Assembly (NCBI GenBank): GCA_021647885.1
Contig: JAKITV010000015.1
Span: forward strand, 1-50,944
Direction of reading: 5' to 3'
From: Flavobacteriaceae bacterium
Lineage (GTDB): Bacteria; Bacteroidota; Bacteroidia; Flavobacteriales; Flavobacteriaceae
DNA: 50,944 nucleotides
Position numbers and translations under genes: made by a program
Part shown: positions 8,671 through 16,743 of the stretch, in pieces
Numbering within the stretch: position 1 is the first letter of the stretch
Layout of the letters: each line of letters starts with the position of its first letter
The notes under the pieces: model-generated
What the model was told of the DNA's origin: nothing
The model's database searches: none
Seen by the model: only the letters and a program-made list of their open reading frames with translations

Positions 8671-8703
8671 AGACCTCACAGGTTTTAAAAACCTGTGAGG
8701 TCT
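8671..8703. terminator. Palindromic terminator between ade and tilS
   Basis: AGACCTCACAGGTTTT and AAAACCTGTGAGGTCT are perfect 16-nt arms around one A. It lies just after the tilS stop codon (8718, minus strand). Nearly the same palindrome ends the peroxiredoxin gene at 20997-21023. It lacks a long U-tract here but could still stop transcription in either direction. Confidence 0.6.
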
Positions 8704-8717
8704 ATTTTTGAAAGAAT

Positions 8718-10040
8718 CTATTTTAATTCAATCTTTAAAATTTCTTTTGTGTTTTCTGTTACTTTAAAACGATTATCAGGTCTTCTATTAATTACCCAAA
8801 CTATATCATCTCCTGAGCATAATAACCACACATTTTCTTTATCGATTAAAGATAGTTTTTCGTCTTTAAAAAACTTGCTTAACTTTTTTTTTCCTTGCAT
8901 TCCGAAAGGATAAAAATAATCTCCTTTTTGCCATTGCCTTATTATCAATGGAAAAATTAATTTGCTTTTATCAACATAAATAGTTGATGCGTTTAATTCG
9001 TTTAGTTGTTTAGTTGTTTCAAAATTCAAAGTTCCAATAATTGTTTCAAATTGTTTCGTGTTTTCTTTTATCAACAATCTCTCGACTGCGCTCGAGGAGA
9101 CATTTGAGTCAAGATTTGATAACAACAAACAATCTCTATCTTTTATTAAACGATGTGTTTCTGATAAAACCTGTTTGCCTGATTGTGCTTTTAATAAATT
9201 ATTTACGTCGTTCCATTCTGTAAAATTATAATCTTTTAAAAGCTCGTATAAATAGGCTTTTGGATTTGATAGTTTATTGATTTTAGCAATATTGAAACTC
9301 ATACCATTATTGCTAATATCCTGAATAACTTGATTAGAAATGGTATCAATTCTATCGTCAATAATATCTTTTGAATCTTGTAAATGCGCGATTGTTTTAT
9401 TAAAATTTTGAAGCAATTGAGGGTTGATTTCCTTTAGTATAGGAATCGCTTCCATTCGTAATTTGTTTCTCAAATATTTATTGGAAGCATTGCTAGAATC
9501 TTCTCGCCATTTTAAATTTTCTGATTTTGCGTATTCCTCAATATCTTCTCTCGAAAACGGCAATAAAGGGCGAACAACATTTTCATTGATTTCTGGAATT
9601 CCAGTTAATCCATCGAGCCCTGTTCCACGAGATAAATTGATGAGGAAAGTTTCCAAATTATCATCTGCATGGTGAGCTGTTAAAATATAATCGAAATCTA
9701 ATTGTTCGGCTAGTTCTTTAAACCACTGATAGCGCAACTCTCGCGCAGCCATTTGTGTGGATAGTTTGTGTTGTTTTGCAAAGGTTTCCGTATCAAAACT
9801 TTCTATAAAAACTTCTTTGTTTAAATCATCTGTTAACTGCAATACAAAATCTTCATCTGCATCGCTTTCTTTTCCGCGTAAATTAAAATTGCAATGTGCT
9901 AAAGCAATATTTAGTTTTAAATTGTGACATAAATGGGTTAAAACTATACTGTCTAATCCTCCAGAAATAGCAATGAGAAGTTTGCTCTCTTTTAGGAAAG
10001 GTAGGTTTTTATTGATATGATTTTTATATGCTTTGAGCAT
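8718..10040 (-). CDS. tilS: tRNA(Ile)-lysidine synthetase
   Basis: TilS attaches lysine to C34 of the CAU-anticodon tRNA-Ile with ATP, converting it from Met to Ile decoding; it is essential in most bacteria. The N-type PP-loop SGGLDS is at residues 26-31 (ISGGLDSIVLTHL), followed by ALAHCNFNLRGKESDADE, AARELRYQWF and ILTAHHADDNLETFLINLSRGTGLDGL, all diagnostic. The 440-aa length covers the N-terminal catalytic and C-terminal tRNA-recognition domains. Residues about 314-321 (VSSSAVER) are encoded by a TCGACTGCGCTC repeat at 9078-9100, an apparent in-frame insertion in the linker before the C-terminal domain. It is followed by a palindromic terminator. Confidence 0.95.
   Translation of the reverse strand: MLKAYKNHINKNLPFLKESKLLIAISGGLDSIVLTHLCHNLKLNIALAHCNFNLRGKESDADEDFVLQLTDDLNKEVFIESFDTETFAKQHKLSTQMAARELRYQWFKELAEQLDFDYILTAHHADDNLETFLINLSRGTGLDGLTGIPEINENVVRPLLPFSREDIEEYAKSENLKWREDSSNASNKYLRNKLRMEAIPILKEINPQLLQNFNKTIAHLQDSKDIIDDRIDTISNQVIQDISNNGMSFNIAKINKLSNPKAYLYELLKDYNFTEWNDVNNLLKAQSGKQVLSETHRLIKDRDCLLLSNLDSNVSSSAVERLLIKENTKQFETIIGTLNFETTKQLNELNASTIYVDKSKLIFPLIIRQWQKGDYFYPFGMQGKKKLSKFFKDEKLSLIDKENVWLLCSGDDIVWVINRRPDNRFKVTENTKEILKIELK
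9078..9100. repeat. TCGACTGCGCTC repeat inside tilS
   Basis: The unit TCTC-TCGACTGCGCTC-GAGGAGA keeps the core of the copies at 8569-8590 and 11039-11060 but has different, still complementary, arms (CTC/GAG). It is read in frame in tilS. Confidence 0.8.
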
Positions 10041-10098
10041 GTTTCAAAAGTACAATTTTAGTTTAGTTTATTTTGCCACGAATTCACGAATAAAAAAT

Positions 10099-10197
10099 GG
10101 AACACAGATAACGCAGATTCAATGAAATTTTAGTTTTTCATTTCTCGCAAAGGCGCAAAGATGCAAAGCATTACTGCAAACTGTTACTAAATACTGT
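10099..10197. repeat. Repeat-rich gap between tilS and pabB
   Basis: This gap holds a single arm of the GCTGATGACGCTGATT family (GGAACACAGATAACGCAGAT, from 10099), then a GCAAAGG/CGCAAAGA/TGCAAAG near-tandem (10147-10168) and a degenerate ACTGCAAACTGTTACT stretch running into the pabB stop codon. I see no gene or promoter in it. Confidence 0.55.
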
Positions 10198-11529
10198 TTA
10201 CTCATTTTCAAGTACTTCTCTCATTGCCTTCGCTTTTATCAAACACTCTTCATATTCTTTTAAAGGTACACTTTTTGCTGTAATTGCTCCTCCAACCGAA
10301 TACGATACATATTTATTTGTTTCGTTATACAAAATGCTCCGTATTACCACATTAAAATCGAAATCTCCATTGGGTTTAAAATAACCAACAGCTCCAGAAT
10401 ATAAACCACGTTTGGTTTCTTCCAGTGCTTCAATAATTTTCATTGCTGAAATCTTTGGTGCTCCAGTCATGCTTCCCATTGGAAATGTTGTTTTTAAAAT
10501 ATCGACAGGATTCACAGATTCATCTACTTTTGAAACTATTATAGAAATCATTTGATGCACTTGCTCAAAACTATATACTTTACAAAGTTCTTCAACTTTT
10601 ACGCTTCCTTTAATTGCTGTTTTAGATAAATCGTTACGTACCAAATCTACAATCATAATATTTTCGCTGCGCTCTTTTTCGTCTTTATATAATTCTTGTT
10701 TTAATTTTTCATCTTCTTCCTTTATTTCTGAACGCTTTGCTGTTCCTTTAATAGGTTGTGAAACAATAGTATTTCCTCTCTTTTTTAAATAACGTTCTGG
10801 AGAAGCCGACAGCAAATACTTATCATTACATTTCAAAAACGTAGCAAAGGGTGGATTTGAAATAGTGTTAAGCCTTTTATAAGTTTCTAAAGGATTTATA
10901 CTCTTGTTTTCTGCATAAAACTCCTGACAAAAATTAACCTCGTAAATATCGCCTCGATGGATGTGATGTAATATTGTATCTATTTTATTGAAATATTCGT
11001 CTTTGTGAATGCGGAGTTTTATTTTGATATCCTTTGAGACCTTTCGACTGCGCTCAAGGTGACATTTAGTTTCATTAGATATAGCTTTTAAATCTTCATT
11101 AATTTCATTATCAACACAATGTAAATATTGAATTTCTACCTCGTCGCCTTTAAATAAAAACAATTTCTTTGGTTGAAAAAAATATAAATCAGGAAAGTGT
11201 AAACCATCCAGATTTTTGGATTGTAAGTCTTCTACATCATTTTTTAAATCGTAAGTAAGATATCCAAAAACCCAATCGCTAGTAACGGATTGATATTCTT
11301 TTAGTTTTTCAAAAGCATTTTCATAATCCGTTTGGATACTTGTAAAAGCATCTACTGCCAGAATTGCATCATAATTAGAATATTGCTGATTGTCCCGATA
11401 GCTCCCGATAATTATCGGGACGGGATTTGAATCTAACCAAACAACATCATTAAATTGCTGAGACCAAAGTAAGAGTTGATCTTTAAATGATTCAGTATTC
11501 TTTAAAGTATGTTTTTGTTGTGTTCTCAA
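10198..11529 (-). CDS. pabB: Aminodeoxychorismate synthase component I (anthranilate synthase I family)
   Basis: This chorismate-utilising enzyme makes 4-amino-4-deoxychorismate, the precursor of p-aminobenzoate and folate, with a glutaminase partner (not in the window). Family marks are the PIKGTAKR block, the ERSENIMIVDLVRNDLS helix, FPMGSMTGAPKISAMKIIE and RGLYSGAVGYF near the C-terminus. No ATG fits the N-terminus; the TTG at 11529 gives MRTQQKHTLKNTESFKDQL, the usual family beginning, while the TTG at 11586 lies in a palindrome and would add an unlike hydrophobic stretch. Two repeats are read in frame: residues 37-46 (VPIIIGSYRD, CCCGATA family) and 157-164 (HLERSRKV region, TCGACTGCGCTC family). 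TrpE is less likely given the PIKGT block. Confidence 0.88.
   Translation of the reverse strand: MRTQQKHTLKNTESFKDQLLLWSQQFNDVVWLDSNPVPIIIGSYRDNQQYSNYDAILAVDAFTSIQTDYENAFEKLKEYQSVTSDWVFGYLTYDLKNDVEDLQSKNLDGLHFPDLYFFQPKKLFLFKGDEVEIQYLHCVDNEINEDLKAISNETKCHLERSRKVSKDIKIKLRIHKDEYFNKIDTILHHIHRGDIYEVNFCQEFYAENKSINPLETYKRLNTISNPPFATFLKCNDKYLLSASPERYLKKRGNTIVSQPIKGTAKRSEIKEEDEKLKQELYKDEKERSENIMIVDLVRNDLSKTAIKGSVKVEELCKVYSFEQVHQMISIIVSKVDESVNPVDILKTTFPMGSMTGAPKISAMKIIEALEETKRGLYSGAVGYFKPNGDFDFNVVIRSILYNETNKYVSYSVGGAITAKSVPLKEYEECLIKAKAMREVLENE
11039..11060. repeat. TCGACTGCGCTC repeat inside pabB
   Basis: ACCTT-TCGACTGCGCTC-AAGGT keeps the core of 8569-8590 (ATCTT/AAGAT arms) with a compensating arm change. 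It is translated in frame within pabB. Confidence 0.85.
11393..11420. repeat. CCCGATA palindrome inside pabB
   Basis: One and a half copies are present: a half-site TCCCGATA at 11393-11400, then the full palindrome TCCCGATA-AT-TATCGGGA at 11403-11420. It is read in frame as residues 37-46 of PabB. Confidence 0.9.
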
Positions 11530-11579
11530 TAAAAAAGTAATAATGCAAATTACTGAAATTTTAAAGAGATATGAAAAGT

Positions 11580-11606
11580 CCTGCAAGGTTTTAATAACCT
11601 TGTAGG
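11580..11606. terminator. Palindrome between divergent pabB and rhlE-like genes
   Basis: CCTGCAAGGTT and AACCTTGTAGG form an 11-bp arm with one G/T pair around TTAAT. It is related to the 50697-50746 palindrome and more loosely to 8671-8703. Because it stands between divergent genes it is unlikely to terminate either; its right arm contains the TTG used as the -33 element of the helicase promoter. Confidence 0.5.
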
Positions 11607-11631
11607 TTTCTCGATTATTAATTTACCTTTG
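11600..11631 (+). promoter_or_regulatory. Bacteroidota-type promoter of the rhlE-like helicase
   Basis: TTG at 11600-11602 and TACCTTTG (TAnnTTTG) at 11624-11631 are separated by 21 nt, matching the sigma-ABfr consensus. Transcription would start near 11638, about 40 nt before the ATG. Confidence 0.6.
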
Positions 11632-11654
11632 CAAAAACAATAATAATAAACAGA

Positions 11655-11672
11655 TTCCCACTTTTGTGGGAA
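11655..11672. repeat. GGAAT palindrome touching the helicase start
   Basis: TTCCCAC-TTTT-GTGGGAA is a perfect 7-bp stem that ends one base before ATGAATATG, the double start of the helicase gene. Confidence 0.85.
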
Positions 11673-11678
11673 ATGAAT

Positions 11679-13034
11679 ATGACTTTCAGGGATTTAAATT
11701 TAAACACACCATTATACAATGCTTTAGACGATTTAGGGCTAACAAATCCTACTCCAATTCAGGAACAATCGTTTAATGTTATAAGTTCTGGTGCAGATAT
11801 GATTGGAATAGCACAAACCGGAACAGGAAAGACGTTTGGTTTTTTACTTCCTATTTTAAAAAATTTAAAGTTTTCTAAACAAGACAATCCCAGAGTTTTA
11901 ATATTAGTTCCTACTCGCGAACTTGTAGTACAAATTACCGATGAGTTAGAAAAAATAACCAAATATATTAATGTAAGAATACTTGGTGTTTATGGTGGCA
12001 CAAATATCAATACTCAAAAACAAGCTGTTGCCAAGGGTTTAGACATTTTGGTAGCAACTCCAGGTCGTTTATACGATTTGGCTGTAAGTCGTGTGCTTCA
12101 ATTAAAATCCATACAAAAATTAGTAATAGATGAAGTTGACGTTATGTTAGATCTTGGGTTTAGGCATCAGCTTATTAACATCTTTGACATACTACCAGAA
12201 CGTAGGCAAAATATCATGTTTTCGGCAACTATGACACACGATGTTGATGCAATGATTAACACCTTTTTTGTGAACCCACAACGTATTTCGGTTGCTGCAT
12301 CTGGAACTCCTTTAGATAATATTTTGCAGCAACGTTATGATGTTCCAAACTATTACACAAAAGTTAATTTGCTGAATCATTTATTGAATGATAAAGAAGA
12401 TTATAATAAAGTCTTGATTTTTGTCGCCTTCAAGCGAATGGCTGATCGTTTATTTGAAGCTTTAGAAACCACTTTTAATGATGAATGCTGCGTGATTCAT
12501 TCTAACAAAACACAAAATTACAGATTACGGAGTATTGAGCAATTTAGACGAGGTGATAATCGTATTTTAATTGCGACAGATGTGATGGCTCGTGGATTAG
12601 ATATTGATAATATTTCTCATGTTATAAATTTTGACACACCTGATTTTCCAGAAAATTATATGCATCGTATTGGTAGAACTGGACGTGCTGAAAAAGAAGG
12701 TGTCTCTTTATTGTTTTCGACCGAAAAAGAACAAAAAGGATTACAACTTATTGAAGAATTAATGCAAATGAAAATTCCGTTAATTGATTTTCCTGAAGAT
12801 GTAGAAGTTTCTACCGAACTTATAGAAGAAGAATTACCAAAAATTAAAGAACACTATAATCCTACTAAAAGAAAATTTGATGAAGATGCTCCAGGACCAG
12901 CGTTTCATGAGAAATCTGAAAAGAACAAAAAAGAAAATTTAGGTGGTTCTTATAAATTTAAAATTGCTGCAAAATACAAGAAGCCAAAAACGCGAGGTGA
13001 TAAGAACTATAACAAACGTAATAAACGGAAATAG
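11679..13034 (+). CDS. DEAD-box RNA helicase, RhlE-like
   Basis: This ATP-dependent RNA helicase probably acts in ribosome assembly or RNA decay, in the cytoplasm. Motifs in order: Q motif NPTPIQEQSF, Walker A AQTGTGKT, PTRELV, TPGR, motif II as DEVD in LVIDEVDVMLDLGF, SAT, ARGLDI and HRIGRTGR. A lysine-rich tail after about residue 370 (KKPKTRGDKNYNKRNKRK) is typical for RNA contact. The ATG at 11679 (MTFRDLNL) matches the usual family start; ATG at 11673 and TTG at 11664 are alternatives inside or at the edge of the palindrome. Motif II has Val where DEAD proteins have Ala; this is conservative and likely active. Confidence 0.93.
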   Translation: MTFRDLNLNTPLYNALDDLGLTNPTPIQEQSFNVISSGADMIGIAQTGTGKTFGFLLPILKNLKFSKQDNPRVLILVPTRELVVQITDELEKITKYINVRILGVYGGTNINTQKQAVAKGLDILVATPGRLYDLAVSRVLQLKSIQKLVIDEVDVMLDLGFRHQLINIFDILPERRQNIMFSATMTHDVDAMINTFFVNPQRISVAASGTPLDNILQQRYDVPNYYTKVNLLNHLLNDKEDYNKVLIFVAFKRMADRLFEALETTFNDECCVIHSNKTQNYRLRSIEQFRRGDNRILIATDVMARGLDIDNISHVINFDTPDFPENYMHRIGRTGRAEKEGVSLLFSTEKEQKGLQLIEELMQMKIPLIDFPEDVEVSTELIEEELPKIKEHYNPTKRKFDEDAPGPAFHEKSEKNKKENLGGSYKFKIAAKYKKPKTRGDKNYNKRNKRK

Positions 13035-13056
13035 AAAGTGTATTTAACGCACTTTT
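13035..13056 (+). terminator. Terminator after the helicase gene
   Basis: AAAGTG, a loop TATTTAACG and CACTTTT form a short stem ending in a T-run right after the stop codon. Confidence 0.5.
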
Positions 13057-13108
13057 ATATTTATACTTTACACCTTTATTTATAACTTAGCCAAAACAAT
13101 TATTTAAA

Positions 13109-13888
13109 ATGAAAACTAAACTTCTTCCCCTTTTACTTCTATTATTTTTATGTTCTTCTTTTAATCCTCCAGAGGCAAAGTGGAGCAAAACAGGACATCG
13201 TGTTGTTGGGAAAATAGCTGATAATTATCTTAAGGCTAGTAGTAAACGTAAGATTCAGAAATTACTTAACAGGAAATCGTTAGCATTGGTATCTACATTT
13301 GCCGACGAGATAAAATCGGATAAAAGATATAATGAATTTTACACTTGGCATTATATTAACATGCCATTAGATGCCACTTACGAAACTTCAAAAAAGAATC
13401 CAAAAGGTGATATGGTAACAGGTATTGCGTATTGCAAAAAAGTTATTACAGATGAAAATGCTTCTGATGAGGATAAAGCATTTTACTTAAAATTTCTCAT
13501 TCATTTAATTGGCGATTTACATCAGCCCATGCACACTGGTTTGGTTGAAGATAAAGGTGGAAACGATTTTAAATTGCAATGGTTTTATAAAGATTCTAAT
13601 CTACATAAGGTTTGGGATAGTGAAATGATTAATAGCTATAAAATGAGTTATAGCGAATTGGCCGAAAACGCTGATGTATTAACAAGTGAACAAGTATTAG
13701 CAATTCAAGAAGGTACTATAATTGATTGGGTAAACGAAACACATGAATTAACTAAAAAAGTTTATGCATCTGTAAACGAAGGAGATAATTTACGTTATCG
13801 TTATTCTTATCAAAATTTTGAAACTGTACGCTCTCAATTACAAATTGCTGGAATTAGATTAGCAAAAGTATTGAATGATTTGTTTTAA
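13109..13888 (+). CDS. Secreted S1/P1 family nuclease
   Basis: This zinc-dependent nuclease degrades single-stranded nucleic acid and 3'-nucleotides outside the cytoplasm. The signal peptide MKTKLLPLLLLLFLCSSF is followed by the mature start near EAKWSKTGH, whose Trp and His bind the zinc cluster in this family. Further ligands are visible in FADEIKSDKR, FYTWHYINMP, LIHLIGDLHQPMHTG, DKGGNDF and HKVWDSEMI, so all three zinc sites look intact. Length is 259 aa, normal. The ATG at 13109 is the only reasonable start. Scavenging of nucleic acid from the environment would fit the nucleobase catabolism genes at the start of the window, though they are not linked in an operon. Confidence 0.92.
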   Translation: MKTKLLPLLLLLFLCSSFNPPEAKWSKTGHRVVGKIADNYLKASSKRKIQKLLNRKSLALVSTFADEIKSDKRYNEFYTWHYINMPLDATYETSKKNPKGDMVTGIAYCKKVITDENASDEDKAFYLKFLIHLIGDLHQPMHTGLVEDKGGNDFKLQWFYKDSNLHKVWDSEMINSYKMSYSELAENADVLTSEQVLAIQEGTIIDWVNETHELTKKVYASVNEGDNLRYRYSYQNFETVRSQLQIAGIRLAKVLNDLF

Positions 13889-14123
13889 AACTTACAAATA
13901 AGTATTGATTGTAAAAAGTTGTGTGGATGCTGATTTTGAGCTGATGGATTCTTAAATGGAGTAAAAATAAAACACAAATTTATATGACGCTTATCGTTTT
14001 GGCTATGCTTTTGTTATGGACTAAAGTAGCCAAAAATTTTCGATATTAAATTACTTTATAAATTATTCACTATCTTAGCTATATCACTGAACTACAATAG
14101 AGTATAGCCATAGTCAGCAAGTA

Positions 14124-14903
14124 TTATTGGGCTCCAATAATTAATTTAATATCTTCATCTCCTAAATCTGGGCTTATTTCTCCTTTTACAGTTAAGTTTA
14201 ATATTTTAAATGCTTCAAAAATTCCATTCACTCTAATAGGATATTTTTTAGATTTTACTAATATAAATATACCTGATATTGGAGTTGTGTAGACGGACTG
14301 GTTTATACCTTCTACTATCCAATTTGCGGTCTTAAATACTTCTTTAATCTCACTTGAAAACTGAAATGCTTCGGAATCTCCTAATATTGTACCAATTGTT
14401 ACAGTTCCATTTTTATAATTCTTAAGAATTTTAACCATTTCTAATTTGTCATATTGTGAAATTCCTCTAGAAATTTTCTTGTATCCCAAATTCTCAATGG
14501 CAGTTCGACTTTTTGAAATTTCCTTTGCAGAGAATTGAGACAGTATTAGAAATTTATCTTGTTTTTCATTCAATTTGTAGATTTGAATTTTCAAAGAATC
14601 ATTTTGATTTTTGATTGTTTTCAAGTCTTTGTTCCTAAGTTTAAGCTCAGAATTGAGAATAATATTCAAACTGTCAATTTTATCAAATCTTTTTACTTGG
14701 TTATCAATTTCTTGTTTATGTTTTTTGTCTGACTTTTTTGTGTCCTTTTGTTGAATTCCATAATTGACCCATATTGATGCCAAACCACCAATTAAGACTG
14801 TTATTCCAATAATTAATTTTAGTTTTTTTGAATCAAACAAATAGTCCAATAAAAACTGAAATAAAAGAACTAATGAAGCTATAAATATAAGGAATGTTCC
14901 CAT
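14124..14903 (-). CDS. Unknown membrane-anchored coiled-coil protein
   Basis: I do not recognise this 259-aa protein. Two hydrophobic segments at about residues 3-22 and 31-48 are followed by a lysine-rich stretch and a probable coiled coil (about 55-115, with repeated LN, LK and KI heptads). A compact C-terminal domain (about 150-259) contains TIGTILGDSEAFQFSSEIK and SPDLGDEDIKLIIG. The layout suggests an inner-membrane hairpin that presents a soluble domain. It stands alone, with 235 nt before it and about 250 nt after it free of genes, and the flanks carry no clear promoter. It could be an accessory gene. No function is proposed. Confidence 0.7.
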   Translation of the reverse strand: MGTFLIFIASLVLLFQFLLDYLFDSKKLKLIIGITVLIGGLASIWVNYGIQQKDTKKSDKKHKQEIDNQVKRFDKIDSLNIILNSELKLRNKDLKTIKNQNDSLKIQIYKLNEKQDKFLILSQFSAKEISKSRTAIENLGYKKISRGISQYDKLEMVKILKNYKNGTVTIGTILGDSEAFQFSSEIKEVFKTANWIVEGINQSVYTTPISGIFILVKSKKYPIRVNGIFEAFKILNLTVKGEISPDLGDEDIKLIIGAQ

Positions 14904-15060
14904 CGGTTTTTAATACTTGCTAATGTTTTGATATTAAACGTTTAAATGTTTTATATCAGACGATACCTACCAAAGGCAGGCAAGAGCGAAGTTAGAATTT
15001 TAAATTTTTAAAGTCAATTGTTTAAAGCAAATTCTCAAGTAAAGTTATAAACACTAAAAC

Positions 15061-15090
15061 AAAAAAGCGGACTTTTTGAGTTCGCTTTTT
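15061..15090. terminator. Bidirectional terminator between the unknown gene and lpdA
   Basis: AAAAAGCG and CGCTTTTT flank GACTTTTTGAGTT, with extra ACT/AGT pairing inside. T-runs occur on both strands, so it can end lpdA transcription on the minus strand. Confidence 0.7.
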
Positions 15091-15136
15091 ATTTATCATT
15101 CTGAACTATATTCAGAATCTCGCTTCTATTCATGAG

Positions 15137-15156
15137 ATTCCTGCCTTTGCAGGAAT
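15137..15156. repeat. GGAAT palindrome abutting the lpdA stop
   Basis: ATTCCTGC-CTTT-GCAGGAAT is a perfect 8-bp stem ending at the base before the lpdA stop codon (15157-15159). Confidence 0.9.
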
Positions 15157-16554
15157 TTAGGTATGCAAAGCATTTCCATCAACTGCTAAACAAGCTTCTT
15201 TAATCGCTTCGGTAAATGTTGGATGCGCATGTGACATTCGTGAGATATCTTCGGCTGAAGCTCTGTATTCCATAGCAACAACAGTTTCGGCTATCATATC
15301 AGCAGCACGTGCACCAATCATGTGCACTCCTAAAATTTCGTCTGTAGTTTTATCTGCAAGTATTTTTACAAATCCGTCTAAATCCATACTTGCGCGACTT
15401 CTACCTAAAGCTCTCATTGGGAACTGACCAACTTTGTAATCTATTCCTGCTTCTTTTAGTTGTTCTTCTGTTTTACCAACTGTTGCCACTTCTGGCCATG
15501 TGTAAACCACGCTAGGAATTAAATTATAATCGATATGAGGTTTTTGTCCAACTAAAGTTTCAGCAACAAACACACCTTCCTCTGAAGCTTTATGAGCTAA
15601 CATAGCTCCTTTTATGACATCGCCAATTGCATAAATATTTGGAGCAGATGTTTGTAAATACTCGTTAACTTCTATTTGTCCTCTGTCAGAAAGTTTTACG
15701 TTTGCTGCTTCAGCATTTAAGCCATCTGTATAAGGACGACGACCAACAGAAACTAAACAATAATCGCCTTTAAATTCTACTTCTTCTCCTTTTTTATTGT
15801 CTGCTTTTACAATAACCTCATCTCCTACTCGCTCCACAGATGTCACTTTATGAGAGGTATTAATCTTGAATTTCTGTTTCTTCAATACTTTGTTCAATTC
15901 CTTTGATAAGCCAGCATCCATTGTTGGAATAATTCTATCCATATACTCCACAACTGTAACTTCGGCTCCCAAGCGTTTATACACTTGACCAAGCTCTAAA
16001 CCAATTACTCCTCCTCCAATCACAATTAAATGTTTCGGGATTTCTTTAAGCTTTAAAGCTTCGGTAGATGTTATAATACGTTCTTTGTCAATGGTAATAA
16101 AAGGCAAACTTGAAGGTTTGCTTCCTGTAGCTATAATAGTATTTTTAGCTTCAATTTCAGTAGTTTCCTTTCCTGAAATGATAATATGTGTAGCATCTTT
16201 AAAACTTCCTAAACCTTGATAAACGTCAATCTTATTTTTTTTCATTAAAAAATCGATTCCTCCTGTTGTTAGCTCTACAACATTATCTTTACGAGCAATC
16301 ATTTTTTCAAGATTCACTTTAATATCACCTGGGATTTCTATGCCATGAGTTTCAAAATGTTTTACTGCATCTTCGTAATGATGCGACGAATCCAAAAGGG
16401 CTTTACTCGGAATACAACCTACATTAAGACACGTACCTCCAAGTGTTGTATATTTTTCTATAATAGCCGTTTTCATGCCCAATTGTGCGCAACGAATTGC
16501 TGCTACATAACCTCCAGGACCAGAACCAATAATAGCTACATCGTATGAATTCAT
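15157..16554 (-). CDS. lpdA: Dihydrolipoyl dehydrogenase
   Basis: This is the E3 flavoprotein of pyruvate and 2-oxoglutarate dehydrogenase complexes (and the glycine cleavage system), reoxidising dihydrolipoamide with NAD+. The N-terminal FAD motif GSGPGGYVAA, the redox pair C42 and C47 in GGTCLNVGCIPSKALL, the NAD motif VIGGGVIGLELG, the second FAD block IYAIGDV and the C-terminal HAHPTFTEAIKEA with the catalytic His are all present. Length is 465 aa, as usual. A good promoter lies 24-54 nt upstream. The gene is monocistronic here, bounded by a hairpin and terminator, as is common for Bacteroidota, where E3 is often separate from its complexes. Confidence 0.97.
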   Translation of the reverse strand: MNSYDVAIIGSGPGGYVAAIRCAQLGMKTAIIEKYTTLGGTCLNVGCIPSKALLDSSHHYEDAVKHFETHGIEIPGDIKVNLEKMIARKDNVVELTTGGIDFLMKKNKIDVYQGLGSFKDATHIIISGKETTEIEAKNTIIATGSKPSSLPFITIDKERIITSTEALKLKEIPKHLIVIGGGVIGLELGQVYKRLGAEVTVVEYMDRIIPTMDAGLSKELNKVLKKQKFKINTSHKVTSVERVGDEVIVKADNKKGEEVEFKGDYCLVSVGRRPYTDGLNAEAANVKLSDRGQIEVNEYLQTSAPNIYAIGDVIKGAMLAHKASEEGVFVAETLVGQKPHIDYNLIPSVVYTWPEVATVGKTEEQLKEAGIDYKVGQFPMRALGRSRASMDLDGFVKILADKTTDEILGVHMIGARAADMIAETVVAMEYRASAEDISRMSHAHPTFTEAIKEACLAVDGNALHT

Positions 16555-16577
16555 AAGTTTTTACATTTTTAGATTAG

Positions 16578-16608
16578 CAAAAGTAAACATATATTAAGCA
16601 ATCAACAA
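16578..16608 (-). promoter_or_regulatory. Promoter of lpdA
   Basis: On the minus strand TTG (16606-16608) and TACTTTTG (16578-16585) are 20 nt apart, matching TTG/TAnnTTTG. The start codon lies 24 nt downstream of the -7 element. Confidence 0.6.
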
Positions 16609-16628
16609 GCTATATAATATTCAATTTT

Positions 16629-16739
16629 AACAGAACGAAGATGACGCTAATTTTTGCAGATATTCACTGATTAAGTTTGCGTTAAATTATAATTTAGAAG
16701 CTTGATTCTTAAATCAAAAATCGTCAATCGTCAATCGTC
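16629..16739. repeat. Hairpin-repeat remnant plus AATCGTC tandem
   Basis: A degraded copy of the GCTGATGACGCTGATT family (GAACGAAGATGACGCTAATT) lies at about 16634-16653. Further on, AATCGTC occurs three times in a row at 16719-16739, continuing in degenerate form into the last codons and stop of the Lrp gene. Confidence 0.65.
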
Positions 16740-16743
16740 AATC

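Noticed and set aside
11530-11586. Longer PabB start at TTG 11586
   Set aside because: The codon lies in a palindrome arm and adds a hydrophobic stretch not seen in the family; TTG 11529 fits better.
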